A DNA stretch of 51,763 nucleotides from positions 3,265 through 55,027 of the forward strand of contig JADHYX010000121.1 in assembly GCA_027604685.1 (NCBI GenBank), given 5' to 3'. Numbering within the stretch: position 1 is the stretch's first letter; each line of letters begins with the position of its first letter. Source of the DNA: Lobulomyces angularis. Its lineage: Eukaryota > Chytridiomycota > Chytridiomycetes > Lobulomycetales > Lobulomycetaceae. The notes beneath the pieces are model-generated. The model had not been told where the DNA came from, made no database searches, and saw only the letters and a list, made by a program, of their open reading frames with translations. Position numbers and translations under genes: made by a program. This document shows positions 11,539 to 24,577 of this stretch, piece by piece.

Positions 11539-14527
11539 ATGGTAGTTTCAAACAGTGACAGGTATTGACAGCAACATAAATTTTAATTTGAATTGCGTTG
11601 AAGCTCAAAATTAGCTGGAATTCCTGAGTTCTTTGAAAATGAAATTGGTGAATGTTTAGCGGCGAGAACTGAATCATTAGGTAAATTATAATGTAATCTA
11701 CCGTTAATCCTGCTTTGATTTTATTTAGCAACTTTTAGGGAACTTGGACCTCCGGACTTATGCCACATAGTTAAAGTTAATCCAAAAGCAACAGTGAAAG
11801 AGGTAAGAAACTCGCAAATCGAAGCAAATTAACATGTTAATTAGATTGGAACTTATCATTATGTTCTTGGAGCTGATGCAAGGTAAATTAAATTATCTAC
11901 GTTTTCCTTAAATAAATTCGAATTGTAAATTATTTATTTATTTGTTTTTTTTTTTTAGTTCGTCAGCAACCTTAGCTGCATATCTTAATTCTCTGACCTA
12001 CACTATTGTTAGCAAATTTTATATGATTTGTGTTTTATAATTTGGTATATAGGAACAGTCACAGGCTTGGTCAGGAAAAGCATTATGGAAAATAAAAAGT
12101 GGTACTTACTGTAGTTTTGATGCATTTTCTAGAGTAGACGTAAGAGTAGAGGTTCGAATTCCAGGTGGAGTTGAATGTCACATAATTGATTTACGTGGAG
12201 AAAAGTACAAATTTACAAACATGAGAACTTCTAATTTTATAAAATAAAGGCATGCAATTACAAATCCTGCAATTTGGTCAGAAACTGCTGTATCTTCCGT
12301 TTTACGGGCATTATTAGATGACAATGATGAGCCTGATGGCAATGAAGGTGCACCGCTGTTGGGACTAAGAAAATTGGATCCCCTTCCTACTCCCGCCGCA
12401 GAAAAGCGATTTTTGGAAGCGGCTTCATCCGAATTTTGGAAAGGTAATTTGTATAGCTAGTTACTCTATTGATGTGCGGATAGGTTGGCAACTGGGTACT
12501 GACCCCGATGTTCAAGTTGCTACTTACTTTAGTAATCATTTATCTAATGGAATCATGAAATATTTTTCCGAAAGTTGCAGAACAGCCGAAGCTGTGAAAT
12601 TTTTTGAACCGTTGTTTAAAAGGGACCCAGAAGTTGGTGCTGTTTTAGCAAAGGCTTATTTGGCAAGCAGTAAGTATTTTAAATAAATTTAACTCACTTT
12701 ATGTTAAGATCAAGAAATTAGTGCAGTACAATGCTTATACGAGGCGCTGAAAAAGCATCCCCTTTCATATGGTTTACTTTTGGTTCAAATTGATTTTTTA
12801 CGATCCAAGGTAAAAACAGTTCTTTATTTTTCATTTTTGTATATTGTTAGAAAAAATTGGACATGGCTCTTAAATTGGCTAAATTAGCAGTTACTTACGC
12901 ACCTTCAGAATACAATACATGGGCAAAACTAACTGAAATTTATATTGAAGTGGGAGATTATGATTCAGTAAACTAAAAAGATGCTTGCATTAAAATTTAT
13001 ATTACAGGCACTGTTGTCCCTAAATTCATGTCCAATGTTTACTTTTTGTGAGAAAGATTCTCACCGAATGCCGCCACCAGCGCGAACACATTTACCCTTA
13101 AAACCAGATACCGTTGCGAAAGATGAAGACATTAAAAAGATTCCTCCTGGAAGTGGAAGTGTGTTTGACGAAAACGATCCTGGGGAAAATGAAGTATTTA
13201 AAAATTGATTTTACATCAATTTAATATATGAATAGGTCCATCCCGAGCTGCAACGTCTTCCTTCATTGTCACTTCGAGGCACCTTCCTTAAAGCATATAG
13301 CCTTCTCATTGATATTTGTAATAAAGTTGGGTGGGATGAGTTATTAAGGCACAGGTCTGCAGTATTTGTGATGGAAGAAGAGTATAGAATTCATAGAGCG
13401 TTGGTGGAGGAGCGAGAGAAAGGGGAGCCGGAGGAGGAAGAAGATGAGGATGACATTATTGACGATAAACCCAACGCACCCCCTCTACCTGTTGGAGGCA
13501 GAGCATCGAACGACAGTCAGCGAAGCATTAATTCTAGTGTAAATGGCATGCATTCCTCAGGTGAGGGTGACGGAATGGAAAAAGTTAGTCTTGATTCTTC
13601 TGCAGATAAAAAATCTTCCTTAAATCGAAAACTTAGCATTGATATGTTAATGCAAAAAATTGAGATCGATAATGAAAATAAAGGTGAAAAGGAGGATTCT
13701 GCTAATAAAGATAATATTAGATCGCGAGCTCCTGTATATATAAGTGAAATTTTTTTTTTTTTTCTTAGAATTTTTAGAATCCACGTTTAAGTAGACATAG
13801 CGTTTCCTTTAGTTTCAAAAGTAAACGACTTTGTGAGAAGTGGCTAGATAATCTGTTTATGGTGTTATATAATGATTTAAGACTGTATACTGCCTTAAAG
13901 CAGGTTAGTTTTGAAATGGTGTAATTAATACTTTTCTAGGAATTTGCTCATTATAAAAATAATGCAGCTATCGGGAACAATGAACAACTGCTTTATAAAA
14001 AAACCGGAGCTGAATGGGAGATTTATGGAGATCTTGCAATGAGGTTGAAGCACGATGTAAGTTATTTGAAAAATTTAGTGATTTGACGATTGTTTAGGAT
14101 GACGCAAAAGAGTGCTTTAAATTGTGTTTAGAACAAAAATTCAGCGCGAAATCGTTGTTGAAATTACTGGAAATATTTTCCAATGAAGGAAATATTCAAC
14201 AAACATTGCTGTGTGCTGTAAAGCTTGCTGCAGTAATGGACAGAGCATATATAGAGACCACCGTAATTAATTATTTCTAAAACCCAATTGTAAAATTTTT
14301 CATTTTCACGCAGTACCCAAGTCCAATATCGAAAGCGATTTTTAAATTGATTAAAAAAAATGGATTTGCTAAAGTTCAGAATGCACTGCTGGCTATGAAC
14401 ATTCCTCAAAAAAATTATAGAATGATAACAAGGTAAAATAATAAGTTATTTTAAATATTTTTTAACGATTTTAATAAGGTACTTTGAGTACGCAGAATTT
14501 TTTAAAGTTGAGGGTGTTTTAAATTAA
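11539..14527 (+). CDS. ChAP family exomer subunit (Bch1/Bud7/Chs6-like)
   Basis: About 780 residues in roughly 15 exons. The start ATG is at 11539 (MVVSNSD) and TAA at 14525-14527. The sequence follows ChAPs along its length: FRELGPPDLCHIVKV near the start, GTYHYVLGADASS, AAYLNSLTYT, WSGKALWKIKSGTYCSFDAF, RVDVRVEVRIPGGVECHIID, then TPR-like repeats (VGAVLAKAYLAS, LALKLAKLAVTYAPSEYNTW), and LNSCPMFTFCEKDSHRMPPP. An acidic, low-complexity insert sits around 13420-13720. The end, RYFEYAEFFKVEGVL, is also typical. In yeast, ChAPs bind Chs5 and Arf1 and carry selected cargo such as chitin synthase from the trans-Golgi to the plasma membrane. Cargo in this organism is unknown. One intron has the donor GTTAGC. 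Confidence 0.92.
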
Positions 14528-14814
14528 AAATGCAAATTAATTTATAAATGCAATAATCTTAATATAACAGTTTTTTAATTTATTCAATTTTTAAAAAAAA
14601 ACTAAGTGGTCATAATTATACACGTAAATTAAATACTTTACTTCTGCTGTGGCGCAAAGTTAAAAAAAAAAAAAAAAAATTAATAAAATTTGAACAACTT
14701 GTGATTGTAAGTTGCCCTATACACATTTTTTCTATACACTATTTTTAGCAATATAATGGCATTGAAATTAATACCAACACATTTTTTTTTAAAAATTTAT
14801 AGCTAATAATAAAC

Positions 14815-15207
14815 ATGAGAGGATTTCATGGATTTAACACTCGTACAGCTTTCAACAGAGCTTCACAAAGGAATGCTCCAAAGCACAGCAAAACAAGTAG
14901 CAACATGAATTTTAAGCCATCAAAAAGTTCAACCTTTTCTGGAATGTTTAGTCAACCTCAAAGATCTACTCCTGCATCTGCATTTTCCGCAGCTAGTTTT
15001 GCAAACTTTAATAAAAATTTTTCCACTACAGCAAACCAACAGCAGCAGTCTGCTTTTGAAAACAGTAGCCAGAAAACTACGGGTGTCAGTAATTCTTCCA
15101 CTTCATCAGCATCCAGTGTTACCGCAACATCGACTAGCGGTACCTCAGGCGTTTCTAGCGCAATAAGTGGAACAATTTCAGCAGCTTCAGATGGTAAAAG
15201 TAATTAA
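14815..15207 (+). CDS. Hypothetical Ser-rich low-complexity protein, 130 aa
   Basis: Intronless open frame starting MRGFHGFNTRTAFNRASQR. It is not recognised. The N-terminal 50 residues are basic, rich in Arg, Asn, Ser and Phe. The middle has a QQQQ run, and the last 50 residues are almost only Ser, Thr, Gly, Ala and Val. No membrane segment or catalytic motif is seen. Its base composition is clearly less AT-rich than the flanking non-coding DNA, and it has no antisense gene. Both support a real gene. A disordered nuclear or RNA-associated protein would fit, but no function can be assigned. The upstream 287 bp contain a long A run and no recognisable exon. Confidence 0.55.
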   Translation: MRGFHGFNTRTAFNRASQRNAPKHSKTSSNMNFKPSKSSTFSGMFSQPQRSTPASAFSAASFANFNKNFSTTANQQQQSAFENSSQKTTGVSNSSTSSASSVTATSTSGTSGVSSAISGTISAASDGKSN

Positions 15208-15563
15208 ATTCTACTTTTTTTTTCAAGTCACTTTATTTACACATCTTCTTTTTTTTTTTAACTAAAATTTTTAAAAAGCCGAACCCTTGAGTATGTTTCA
15301 CTTAATTAAATTATTTTTAAATTTTTTCTAAATAATTTTTCTTTGGTAGAAAATTCCTTTCGGAGACACTTCGTTGTAAAAGATCGTTGAGACAGGAATA
15401 ATATCCTTTCATTAATTTTTTGAATTTTATTTAGTCCCCAATTATTAAAATACTTCTCGGTTACATTTTTTTTATAATGCTTTTTAATTTTTAATGTTGT
15501 GTTATTTTTTATTAATAAAGAATTAATTTTTTTTATAAATGCTCTATAAAACTTTTATTACTC
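15208..15563. other. Intergenic, nothing recognised
   Basis: Spacer between the Ser-rich gene and the convergent MRC1 gene. It is T-rich, with stops in all frames. It probably holds the two 3' UTRs. Confidence 0.5.
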
Positions 15564-18500
15564 TCAAATGTTTTTAAATGTTCCTAGTTTATGATCTAAA
15601 AATGGCTTATTATGTTCCTGCAGCAACCCAGCTGCTTTCAATTTAGTCAAAGTTTTATCCGATAATTTTTTTTTTAATTTATTTTTATGCTAAAAAAGTT
15701 TTAGAAAAAAAGAAGATACGAGCTCACCTCAAATGCAAGTTTAATAAAGTAGGTCTCATCCTTTGTGGTTAAATTCTCATTTACTAATTTCCTGTGTTGT
15801 CGCTTTTTATTTTCTTCTGAAATAATTGTCCTTTTTCTCCTCTCCTTTTTATCTCTTTTTTTTCTAATAGTTGCTAAAAATAATTGAGGAAAAATTGAAT
15901 ATTTTTTCAACAAATAAATATAAAAGTTTACCTTTCTGCATATTTTCTTCCGAGCCACACTTAACATCATTTTTGAAAAAAAAAAAAGGCAATTAGGACA
16001 AGAGATGATTATTAAGATATAATATTACATTTTCTATGTTTTCTTGCTCTTTACTATTCAAACCATTAAAATTTTGAATAGGAAATGACACCGGAGATAA
16101 TGAAACATTATCTATAACTTGGGTACCTTCAATTCTTTCGCTAGTCTCAGAACAGTTGGATAAATACCCTTCCATGTCACCAAATTCAACAGAAAAGTGT
16201 TCAGCAAAAGAAGCAGTTTCGGGATTAATAGCTATTATAATTTAATTAGTTCTTTAATGAAATTACCATATCGCTCCATGTTTGTCAACTTGTCGCTTTT
16301 ATCAATTTTGTTATATTTTGCTAATTTATTTTTTATTCTATTGATCATTTCTTCGTCATCGTCACTATCATCCAATTCAAACCCTAATAGATTGTTAACA
16401 ATAACAATAATTTTTAAATATTTGTACCATTTCCAGATCTTTCTCTATTTGCTCTAGCCGCAACTCCGAAGCCTTTCTTTCTCAGCGCCCCTGAAGTCAC
16501 ATCTCTTATAATTGTTTCCACTTCTCGTTCATCTTGCTCCTTTAATTGTAACCTATAAAAAATTTTTTAAGTTGTAGTTTAAAATAATAGAACTTTACTG
16601 ATGTAAACGAAGGACTTTATCCAAATTTTTATTTGTTTCAACTTCATTATCTTTTACAATTAGTAACGGGTCTTCATCAACATAGTCATGTATTTCATCA
16701 CCGTCAACTCCGCCAAGTCCTTTATGTTCATCCTCTTCCTCTTCTGCTTCTGTTTCAACGAACTTCGACTTTTCAAGTGCAGCATTAGTAGGTAGTTGAA
16801 ATGAGTAAAAATTTTGCTTATTTTCTTTTCTTCCATCGAAATCTTCTAATTCATCTTCCTCATCACTGGTTTCCAATATTCTACCTTTTTTCAATTTTAT
16901 GCCCGGCACTGTAAAATCCTGGATTCCCTTGTCGAATACGTCTAAGTAAGATTCGTTTAATGGCATAACGGGGGATTTAGCGACTGCAGGATCTGTCATC
17001 GGTATGTGGCGTAGTGTCAAATCAGTTTTGTTTTTAGGGACCTTCTCACTCAATACTACTCCTGTCAACAAATCATTCAGCTCATTTTGTAATTTCGAAC
17101 TATCTTCCAATAACCCATCTCCTAAAAAAAACTCACCTTTTTCAGCATTAACAATTTTGCTGTCAAAATCTACAGTATTTTCAATTTCAGTTTCTGTAAG
17201 TGACAGCATCGCTATCGATTCTTCACATCTAAAAGATGTTAATAAATTACCGTATAAAATGTACCTAGGTAAGCTAAAATGAAAGAAAGATCCATTATCC
17301 ATCATTCCCACATCCCCAATTTTGTAAGTAAAATTTTGTGAGTGTGGTAGCGTACTAACATCAAACTAAATAGAAAGTTTAAGTAGAGATTCAAAAAATA
17401 TACTTGAGAATCTGTGGTTTCCTAATAAAAAAAAGTTATTATTTTTGATAACAAGCAATTTTTTGCTTACTTCTATAATATTGTGAGATATACTAGGAGA
17501 ACTGTAAGGGGATATATTGCCAGTTCTATTTTGATTCGGTGAAGTCAGTAGATGGGGAATATCTATTGGAACTTTGCCGATTTTTTCATTATTGGTTATA
17601 AACTCAGATATATTGTTATTATCAACTTGTGATATATCTGACTCACGTAACTCATTCGTCCCATTTTCATACTTTTGTGTAGTTAAAACTTCAGTTGGAA
17701 TTACAACTTTTCTTTTTTCCGCTTCTCTCTGCTTTTTCTTCTCTTCATGAAGTTTATCCCTCCTTTCTTTCTCTACCAACTTGTTTAGCGCAGCAGTTTC
17801 AATTTCATGCCGTTTTGTTGCAATCAGTAAATCTTTTCTTTGACGTTCTATATTAGAAAGTTGATGTGCTCTTTGCAAGAGATTACAATGTAGTTGATGT
17901 TTCGTCTGTGATAAGGAGATGCTAGTTCCATTTTTTACAGGTTTTTCAATTTCAATAATTTCTAAATGGTCACTCTCATCATCAATCAAAAGATTCGCCA
18001 ATATTTTATTTTGTGCTCCAAAAATTCTGTTTGCTTCAGCGAGAGATACTTTGGTATCAGGTTTTATGAGGGGTGGTAGTTTTTTTTTAAAAATCTCCGA
18101 AAATGTTTTGTTTTCTGTTGCGCTAATATGTTCTGCGTCTTTTTTTTTATTATCTTGATCCTCCTTAGAAAAATCTACTTCATCAAAAGTAGCCTCATTA
18201 TTTTTATTCTGAAACAATTTTTCATCATTTTTATCAACATTCTCATCATTTATAGCTTGATTATTATTAGAATTATCATCAGCGGTCTGCATAAAGTCAA
18301 TGTTGCTATCCTCCACTTCCTCTCCCTTTCCAATCATCAACAATTTTTTATATGATAAACTTCTAAAATGAAAGAGTCAAAATCAACAACAAATATTTCA
18401 AGTTACCTCTTTATTCCCCTTTCCGCCATAAAATCGTCTATATTATATTTTCCTTTTTTAATAGGAACGTTATTGACAGGTGCTAAAAAGGTAAGTAAGA

Positions 18501-19240
18501 GAGATTCTAAAAAATCAAACCTCTTAGAATTCTTTGAGTTTCAAGTTCAGTTTCGAAAATTAGCTTTTTAGAAAAGACCTGAAAAATGTTGCAAGTTTAC
18601 GATAAATTTCTAATTATCAAGAATATACCATATTTTCTACTTTTTTCCTTTTTTTCACTGGTTTGATATTTAGGTCCTCAGTTTCTGATTGAATGTCAAC
18701 TTCAGTTAGTTGCCCTTTATAATTTACCATTTCTGGAGATATAATTTTACTTTTTAAGTCCCAATCGAAAGGTTCTTCATCACTACTATGGTGTTGCAAA
18801 TCAATTGTAACGGTATTTTGCGATGTCGTCGAATTTTTATCCAAGTCTAAATTTAATGTCTTTTGGGCTCTTTTTTGTAATAAAAAAGTTTTAGATTTTT
18901 CAAATTTATCATTTCTAGGTTTTAAGTTTGCTATTCTACTCCCTACTCTTGCTGGATGTGACTCTGTATTTTGAATTGACTATTTGCGCAAAAAAAAAAA
19001 GAATATCCGTTGTATATTGACAAAAATACAGAATAGACTTTATACCTCTAAATTATCTTCCAAGCTACCCTCTCCAACATTTATTGAGCACGGTGTAGTA
19101 GTATTATTGAGGCTATCTGTTATTTCCTCGTCACAACTTTCCCCATCCTCAACAATTTTTGTAGGCTTTTTTAATGCCGCTAGTAAAATTTCATTTTCGA
19201 TTTCCTCATCAGAATCCAGTATAGATCGAAATTTTTTCAT
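15564..19240 (-). CDS. MRC1: Mrc1/claspin, replication checkpoint mediator
   Basis: About 1,000 residues in many exons. The start ATG is at 19240 (MKKFRSILDSDEEIENEIL) and TGA at 15564-15566. It is highly charged and disordered. The conserved Mrc1 block lies near 16480-16880: acidic ETEAEEEEDEHKGLGGVDGD, then DEREVETIIRDVTSGALRKK and GFELDDSDDDEEMINRIKNK. This matches the fungal motif EAEESEDE..G.GG.DG...D followed by basic helices. An earlier coiled-coil part carries KRHEIETAALNKLVEKERR. Several SQ/TQ sites (TSQNT, SQTKH, SQVD) are possible Mec1/ATR sites. Mrc1 links the helicase and polymerase at the fork and recruits the checkpoint kinase Rad53/Cds1. This is family knowledge. A separate gene at the C-terminal end (below 15970) was considered, but a phase-0 intron joins ENIEN to CGSEENMQK, so one gene is preferred. 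Confidence 0.85.
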
Positions 19241-19488
19241 TTGTTTCCCAAAAAAAATTAAACTAGGGCATTGTGGCGATTAAGCCCCCTTTTTAAAAGA
19301 AAGTTGGAAAAACAACACAATCACTTTTCAACTAAGTCTTATAATTTTTGTTTATGAATTGTATAAAATCAATCATACTTGATTCCAATTTTTCTTTCGT
19401 TTAAAGGGAAATTGCAAAAATGATGAGAAAAATTAAGATTTACATTTTCATTGGTATATAAAAGGTAAAAAAGTATGAAAACATCTAT

Positions 19489-20923
19489 CTATTTGTTCTT
19501 GGCAAGCCCCTTCTTTATTTTTGATACATTTTGTATTTTGAAGCTTTCACCATTATGCTCACCCCATCCTCGTGACTTTCAACATAAAAATAAAAAATCT
19601 TAGTTACAACATATTTTACCTTCATGCCATATTGAATTGAGCCGGTATATTTCACTAATCTAGGAAGTACCATAATTACAACCAATAAATCATGATCCGG
19701 TAAATTATCTGTAGAGTCAATTTCTCCAATAACAGTTTGCTTCACTGGTTGATTAAATGGTTCAGTTAATAATTTAAATGGATTTTCTACATCAGCAGGC
19801 CTGTAGAACCCAGAGTGCACGATTGCTAAATGTATATATTAGTAGGCAAATTACTACTTCAGAAATTTATTCACCTGCAACAATATCGGAATCGTCAGAA
19901 TAAACATCGGTACCCCATACAGCACAAACTCTTAAAGCAACATTTGTTGAAAATAGCAATAATTCAGCAGGAATTTTTATTTCTACAGTAGAATAAAAAT
20001 CCTTCCTCGTAAAAATTGGAAGTAAAAACAATTCAAGATCTGAAGGCTTAGTAGAAAATGGAATTCGAACTTTGGCTCCAGTATAAATTATCGGTCCTAT
20101 AGTTTTTCTCAATGTTTTATTTTTAAATTTTGAACTTTCTACTGTTAATGTTTCCTCCGGAATTTTTGTTAAACACTCATCATTGATAACTGGTACTTCA
20201 CCTAGATACTTCTTTCTTCTTGCTTCTTCTTTCAATTTTTCAAATTCTATTTTTTTTTCGTCTGTACGAGTTAAACCACTGCTCAATTCTAAACCTTCCC
20301 TTTTTCTCTTTGTACTCGCTTTAACGCTAATATTAGAATTGATATTATTAATTTCTTCGTTTACTGCTGATTCCAGTTGGTTGCTTAAAATGTTGTTTTC
20401 TTTTCCAAATTGCACCTCCTCGGAACTTTGCTGTTGAAAACTACTACTTAAATATGAATTTGGTTCATTCTGAGACTCATTACTTAAACTTTTACTTCTT
20501 ACATGAGTAATTTCAGAAGACGTTGGATATGCATACTTCAAACTTTGAATACCCGGTAAATTAAAAGTTGCCAGCGATCCAGTTGATGAGGATTTTGGAA
20601 TAACATTCACTTCTTTTTCTTGTTGGAAGTTAGAATTATACGAAAACTGCGATGTAGAAGCAAAAGGAGAACTTCTGGAAGTTGAAGGTGATGAGATCGA
20701 ACCTCTGTTTTTATAATAATCAGGAAACTCACCAACTCTTTAAAATTATTAATTTTGAGTTGAAAGACAGTGAAAATAGCTAATTCGATGTCAAAAATGA
20801 AAAAAATTACCTTTGTTGAGAAAAAGATTGAGAAATTCTGGAAAACGATGGCAGGGAAACATTAGCATTGGAAGTATTGCCGACTAATGGAGGCAAATTG
20901 TTTTTTGGTTGACTGCTATTCAT
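19489..20923 (-). CDS. RXT3: Rxt3-like subunit of the Rpd3L histone deacetylase complex
   Basis: About 400 residues. The start ATG is at 20923 (MNSSQPKNNLPPLVGNTSN) and TAG at 19489-19491. The N-terminal half is Ser/Asn/Gln-rich and disordered. The C-terminal Rxt3 domain contains ALRVCAVWGTDVYSDDSDIV, then IVHSGFY, DHDLLVVIMVLPRLVKY and, across an intron, GMKSRGWGEHNGESFKI. These match the family signature WGTDVYTDDSD, A..HSG and SR.WG..HDG. Rxt3 is a fungal subunit of the large Rpd3 deacetylase complex, acting in promoter-specific repression in the nucleus. The domain assignment is firm; membership of a complex in this organism is inferred. The gene follows UPF1 on the same strand. Confidence 0.88.
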
Positions 20924-21161
20924 CAGCAAAATTAATCAATTCAAAAATGCACCAAATAAATCTTGTGTGACGATACATGTAAATAATAGTTTAACCTTTA
21001 ATAACGAACGTAAAATAATAAGATATCTATAATTAAACTATACTAAAACCACCTTAAAATCTATGAAAGTTCGCATATATCAAAATGCTTCAGCAAAGGG
21101 CTACTATATTACGCTACTCCTTAGAATTTGATGAACCCTTCTCACAATTATTATTTTTGTT

Positions 21162-24100
21162 TTAGTAGGAAGTATAAGAATTTCGACTTTCAATTTGAGA
21201 AGATTGTGAAAAATCAAGTGCTTGGCTTTTATAATCTTCAAAAAAACTTTCCTGGCTCATCATTTCAAACTGTGAATTTGTAATTGCAGAGGATTGAGAA
21301 GAATACGAAATTTGGGATGCTTGGGAGGACATCTGCGATTGAGAATAGCCTGATATCTGAGACTGAGATTGTGATTGCATCTGAGAATTCTGGATCCCCA
21401 GAGTTTGGGATTGGAATTCTTGTGTTAGCTGCTGCAACCCAGAAACATTAAATTGAGATTGTGAGAAAATATTATTTTGGTCAACACCAGAAAGTGGATC
21501 ATGGAATGCATTAAATGGAGTTTGTTGTTTAACTAGCAAATAAAAATTGTTTAACGTTTAAGTGACAAGAATACCTGGCATAAGATTTCCTTTTTGATAA
21601 TGCTGCTGAGCATCAATCTTAAAACGTTTGTTTTTATCTTTTTCATCATAATTTCTAGGTTTTGGAAAGTGTAGCGGAAATACCTTCAAATTATTTAGTG
21701 GTCCTTCCACTAAGCAACCTTTTTCTCTGTAATTCATCAGTAGTTGATACCAAAGGGTATGTCTAGCCAACACCTTAGGATTTCCCAAAATAACAACCCC
21801 ATATTTTGCCCTAGTTAGAGCTACGTTTAAACGACGAGGATCGTTCAAAAACCCAATTCCTTGATGCTCATTGGATCTAACACAAGTTAAAATAATATAG
21901 TCTTTTTCTCGGCCTTGAAAGGCGTCTACAGAAGCTACTTCAATCTCATTGTAAAGCTCTTTTTTTAAAGAACCATTACTTTGCATGTAATTATACATAA
22001 ATGATCTTTGTCCTTCATAGGGTGTAATAATGCCAATCTGGCTCGGCTGTACACCAACTTTAAGAAATTTTGTTACCACTTTTTCACAATTTGTAGCTTC
22101 CGTTCTATTAAGATAAGAAGTACCAGAGGAAGAAATTTCTTCTTGTCCAAACGAAGCCAAAAAAAACATAGGGGTTTCTGGAACTGGCCATGGAAAACCG
22201 AGATTTTTTCTAAGGCGTTCAGCTATTGTAACTCCATTTTGCAGAGAACCCTCATAAAACTAAACAAAAAAAAATAAATTTGATAAAATGTATGAAAATA
22301 CCATATTAGATGGAAATTCAGATAAGCAGGGATGCATTCGGTACTGAACTTGCAAACGTATGGGCCGAACGCCTAAAATAACAAGACGCTCAAATAATGA
22401 TTGACTTAAACCTGCCTTTGCAGCTTTTTTATTTAAAATTACAGGACCTAACTGCTGGTGGTCTCCAACGAGTACAGCTTGCTTTGCGCCCATAACAAGG
22501 GGTATTATGCATTCTGGTTCCGCAGCTTGAGTTGATTCGTCAATAAGCACAGTTTTAAATGTGAACTTCGCTAATCTTGGGTCACCAGCGCCAACACAAG
22601 TGCAACAAATAACATCCGCAAACTGAAGTATTTCTTTTTCAGCTTGCCTTTTTAAACTTTTAAATTTTTTTTCATCTTGTGCACTCAATTCGCTCATAGC
22701 ATCTTTTAATTTTATTAATTTTTGTAATTCAGGATTTGAGTCATTATTGCGAACTTGTTCATGCAACGACAAAAAGGAAATAGAAGAATCTAGAGCCTCT
22801 CTACTTTTTGCTGCAACTCTAACAACCTTTAATCCTGTTTGATGTATTTTTTCTGTTAACTGATCCACGGCAACATTGGATGGCGCACAAACTAAAATTT
22901 GTCCTTGGTTCAACTTTGCCAAATGGTAAACAATTGTGGCAGATGTAACAGTTTTACCTTAAGTTTTTTAAAAAAATTTTTCTATTCTACTATTTACCTG
23001 TTCCCGGCGGTCCTACAAAAAAAAATCATCAATTTACCAAATTTTTTAAATTAAAAACCTTGAATTAAACTTAGTGGTTTTTGCAACACACTCTTTACTG
23101 CGTAAACTTGAGAATGATTTAAATCGGGTAAATTTGGAGCAGAAAATTTTTTGGGTAGTTGAACTCTCAAAACCTGGGGTTCAACTTCGTGCCCGAGCAG
23201 GCGATGGTAAATATATCCACTAACAGAATTTTCGTCGACTGCAAAATTTGTAAGAGAAGTCTGCATTCTACAAATGATTTAAAAAAAATGGAAGATAAAT
23301 TTCCCATACCTATCAAAAGAAATAGATTTCCAAACAAATTCAACTTGAAAGTTATGAGTACAGTCGGTAGGAGTATTATGGTCACGCTGTAGCTCCATTC
23401 CAACTTCCTCGGATATATCTTATGCAAAATTAAAAAAAGAAACATTTTCTAAAATCTTACGATTTGGCAATTTGGTAACATGACCTTTTCCTTCCCACAC
23501 TGCATGCAACTCTCCATTGTATCTAAGTAGCAGTTCATCGCCCACTGCTAAACGCAAGTCACCTTGCTCCAACTTTGACAAATGAAAATATGCCATTCTT
23601 TTTTGATTTAAACCAATATCCCACCTAACAACAGTATTTTCCTGAGTCTGAGATTCTTTTAATTTCTTATCATAGTCAGCTTCCATTTTCACTAATGGCC
23701 CAAAAATGCCTTGGTAATGATATGCATCATCATATCTTCAGAATACTATTAAAATAATCGCATATTCAAAATACCTTAATAATACAGGGTTAGGTTCGTC
23801 ATCAACTCCTGGTTTTTCTAAATCTTCCAAAGTTGCCTCCTGATGCTCCTTCCAGACATCTTCCAATTTTGTAATTTGCATATTAGTAATTGGCCTTGCT
23901 CTCATTTGCTCATGCTCTGAAGGAACCTTAACTAACCAAGGTAAAAAGCAACGGTCTTCTATAATGGGAAGCCACTGACTTAAATCCCAAGTAACATCCT
24001 TACTATTAGGAATACTTGCACAAGGCTGTCTATAGCAAAAAAATAAAAAATAACAAATTTGAATAAAAGTAGTTACCTGCAAAGCAAAACCACAACTGTA

Positions 24101-24577
24101 TCAGATTTAGCTGGTATAAATCCCAATAAAAAAATGTTTCTACAACCACAGTTATAACATTCCAAAACAGTTTCACCCAAAGGTGATTCTGCATGTAAAC
24201 AAACTTCTTTATGTCTAGATTTAACCATATGGCTGATAATGTGCGCTGCACTTGTATTCCCTCTGGAATTGCAAAACCACTTTGAGCAAGTGACACACTT
24301 GACAACAGATGCAGGAGAAAAAATTCCACAATATCTAAAATTGTAAATTTATATAATTAAAAATAACAAACTTGCAAGCATGGTCTGGTAGATCCTTTAA
24401 ATCCAGATTTTGTTCCTCAAAAGTTAATTCTTGATTATCAATTGTAAGCTGGGATTGTAAAAGATCATGCAAATCAGGTTTAGATTGAGACTGGGATGAA
24501 ATAGTAAACTCGCTGTATTCATACTGGCTGGCTTGAGTTTCTCCAACATTAAAATCGTTAAAATTGAAACTATCCAT
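21162..24577 (-). CDS. UPF1: UPF1/NAM7 RNA helicase of nonsense-mediated decay
   Basis: About 980 residues. The start ATG is at 24577 ([20 protein letters not shown]) and the stop at 21162-21164. Order of parts: an SQ-containing N-tail; the Cys/His-rich CH domain ([35 protein letters not shown]), which binds UPF2; the 1B beta-barrel; then SF1 helicase motifs. These are GPPGTGKT (Walker A), [21 protein letters not shown] (motif II), [30 protein letters not shown] and [10 protein letters not shown]-tail with about 18 SQ/TQ sites ends the protein. It is an ATP-dependent 5'-3' RNA helicase that marks mRNAs with premature stops for decay in the cytoplasm. All catalytic motifs are intact. The Walker A core GTPases-style loop is split by two introns, leaving a 15-nt exon (22998-23012). 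Confidence 0.96.

Noticed and set aside
12148..12172. tRNA B-box-like GGTTCGAATTCC
   Set aside because: It lies inside the conserved ChAP exon (VEVRIPGGVE), and no acceptor stem or anticodon arm surrounds it.
15701..15970. Separate small gene starting MMLSVARKKICRK
   Set aside because: A phase-0 intron joins this stretch to the upstream MRC1 exon and the downstream exon, and the ATG lies within the intron end.
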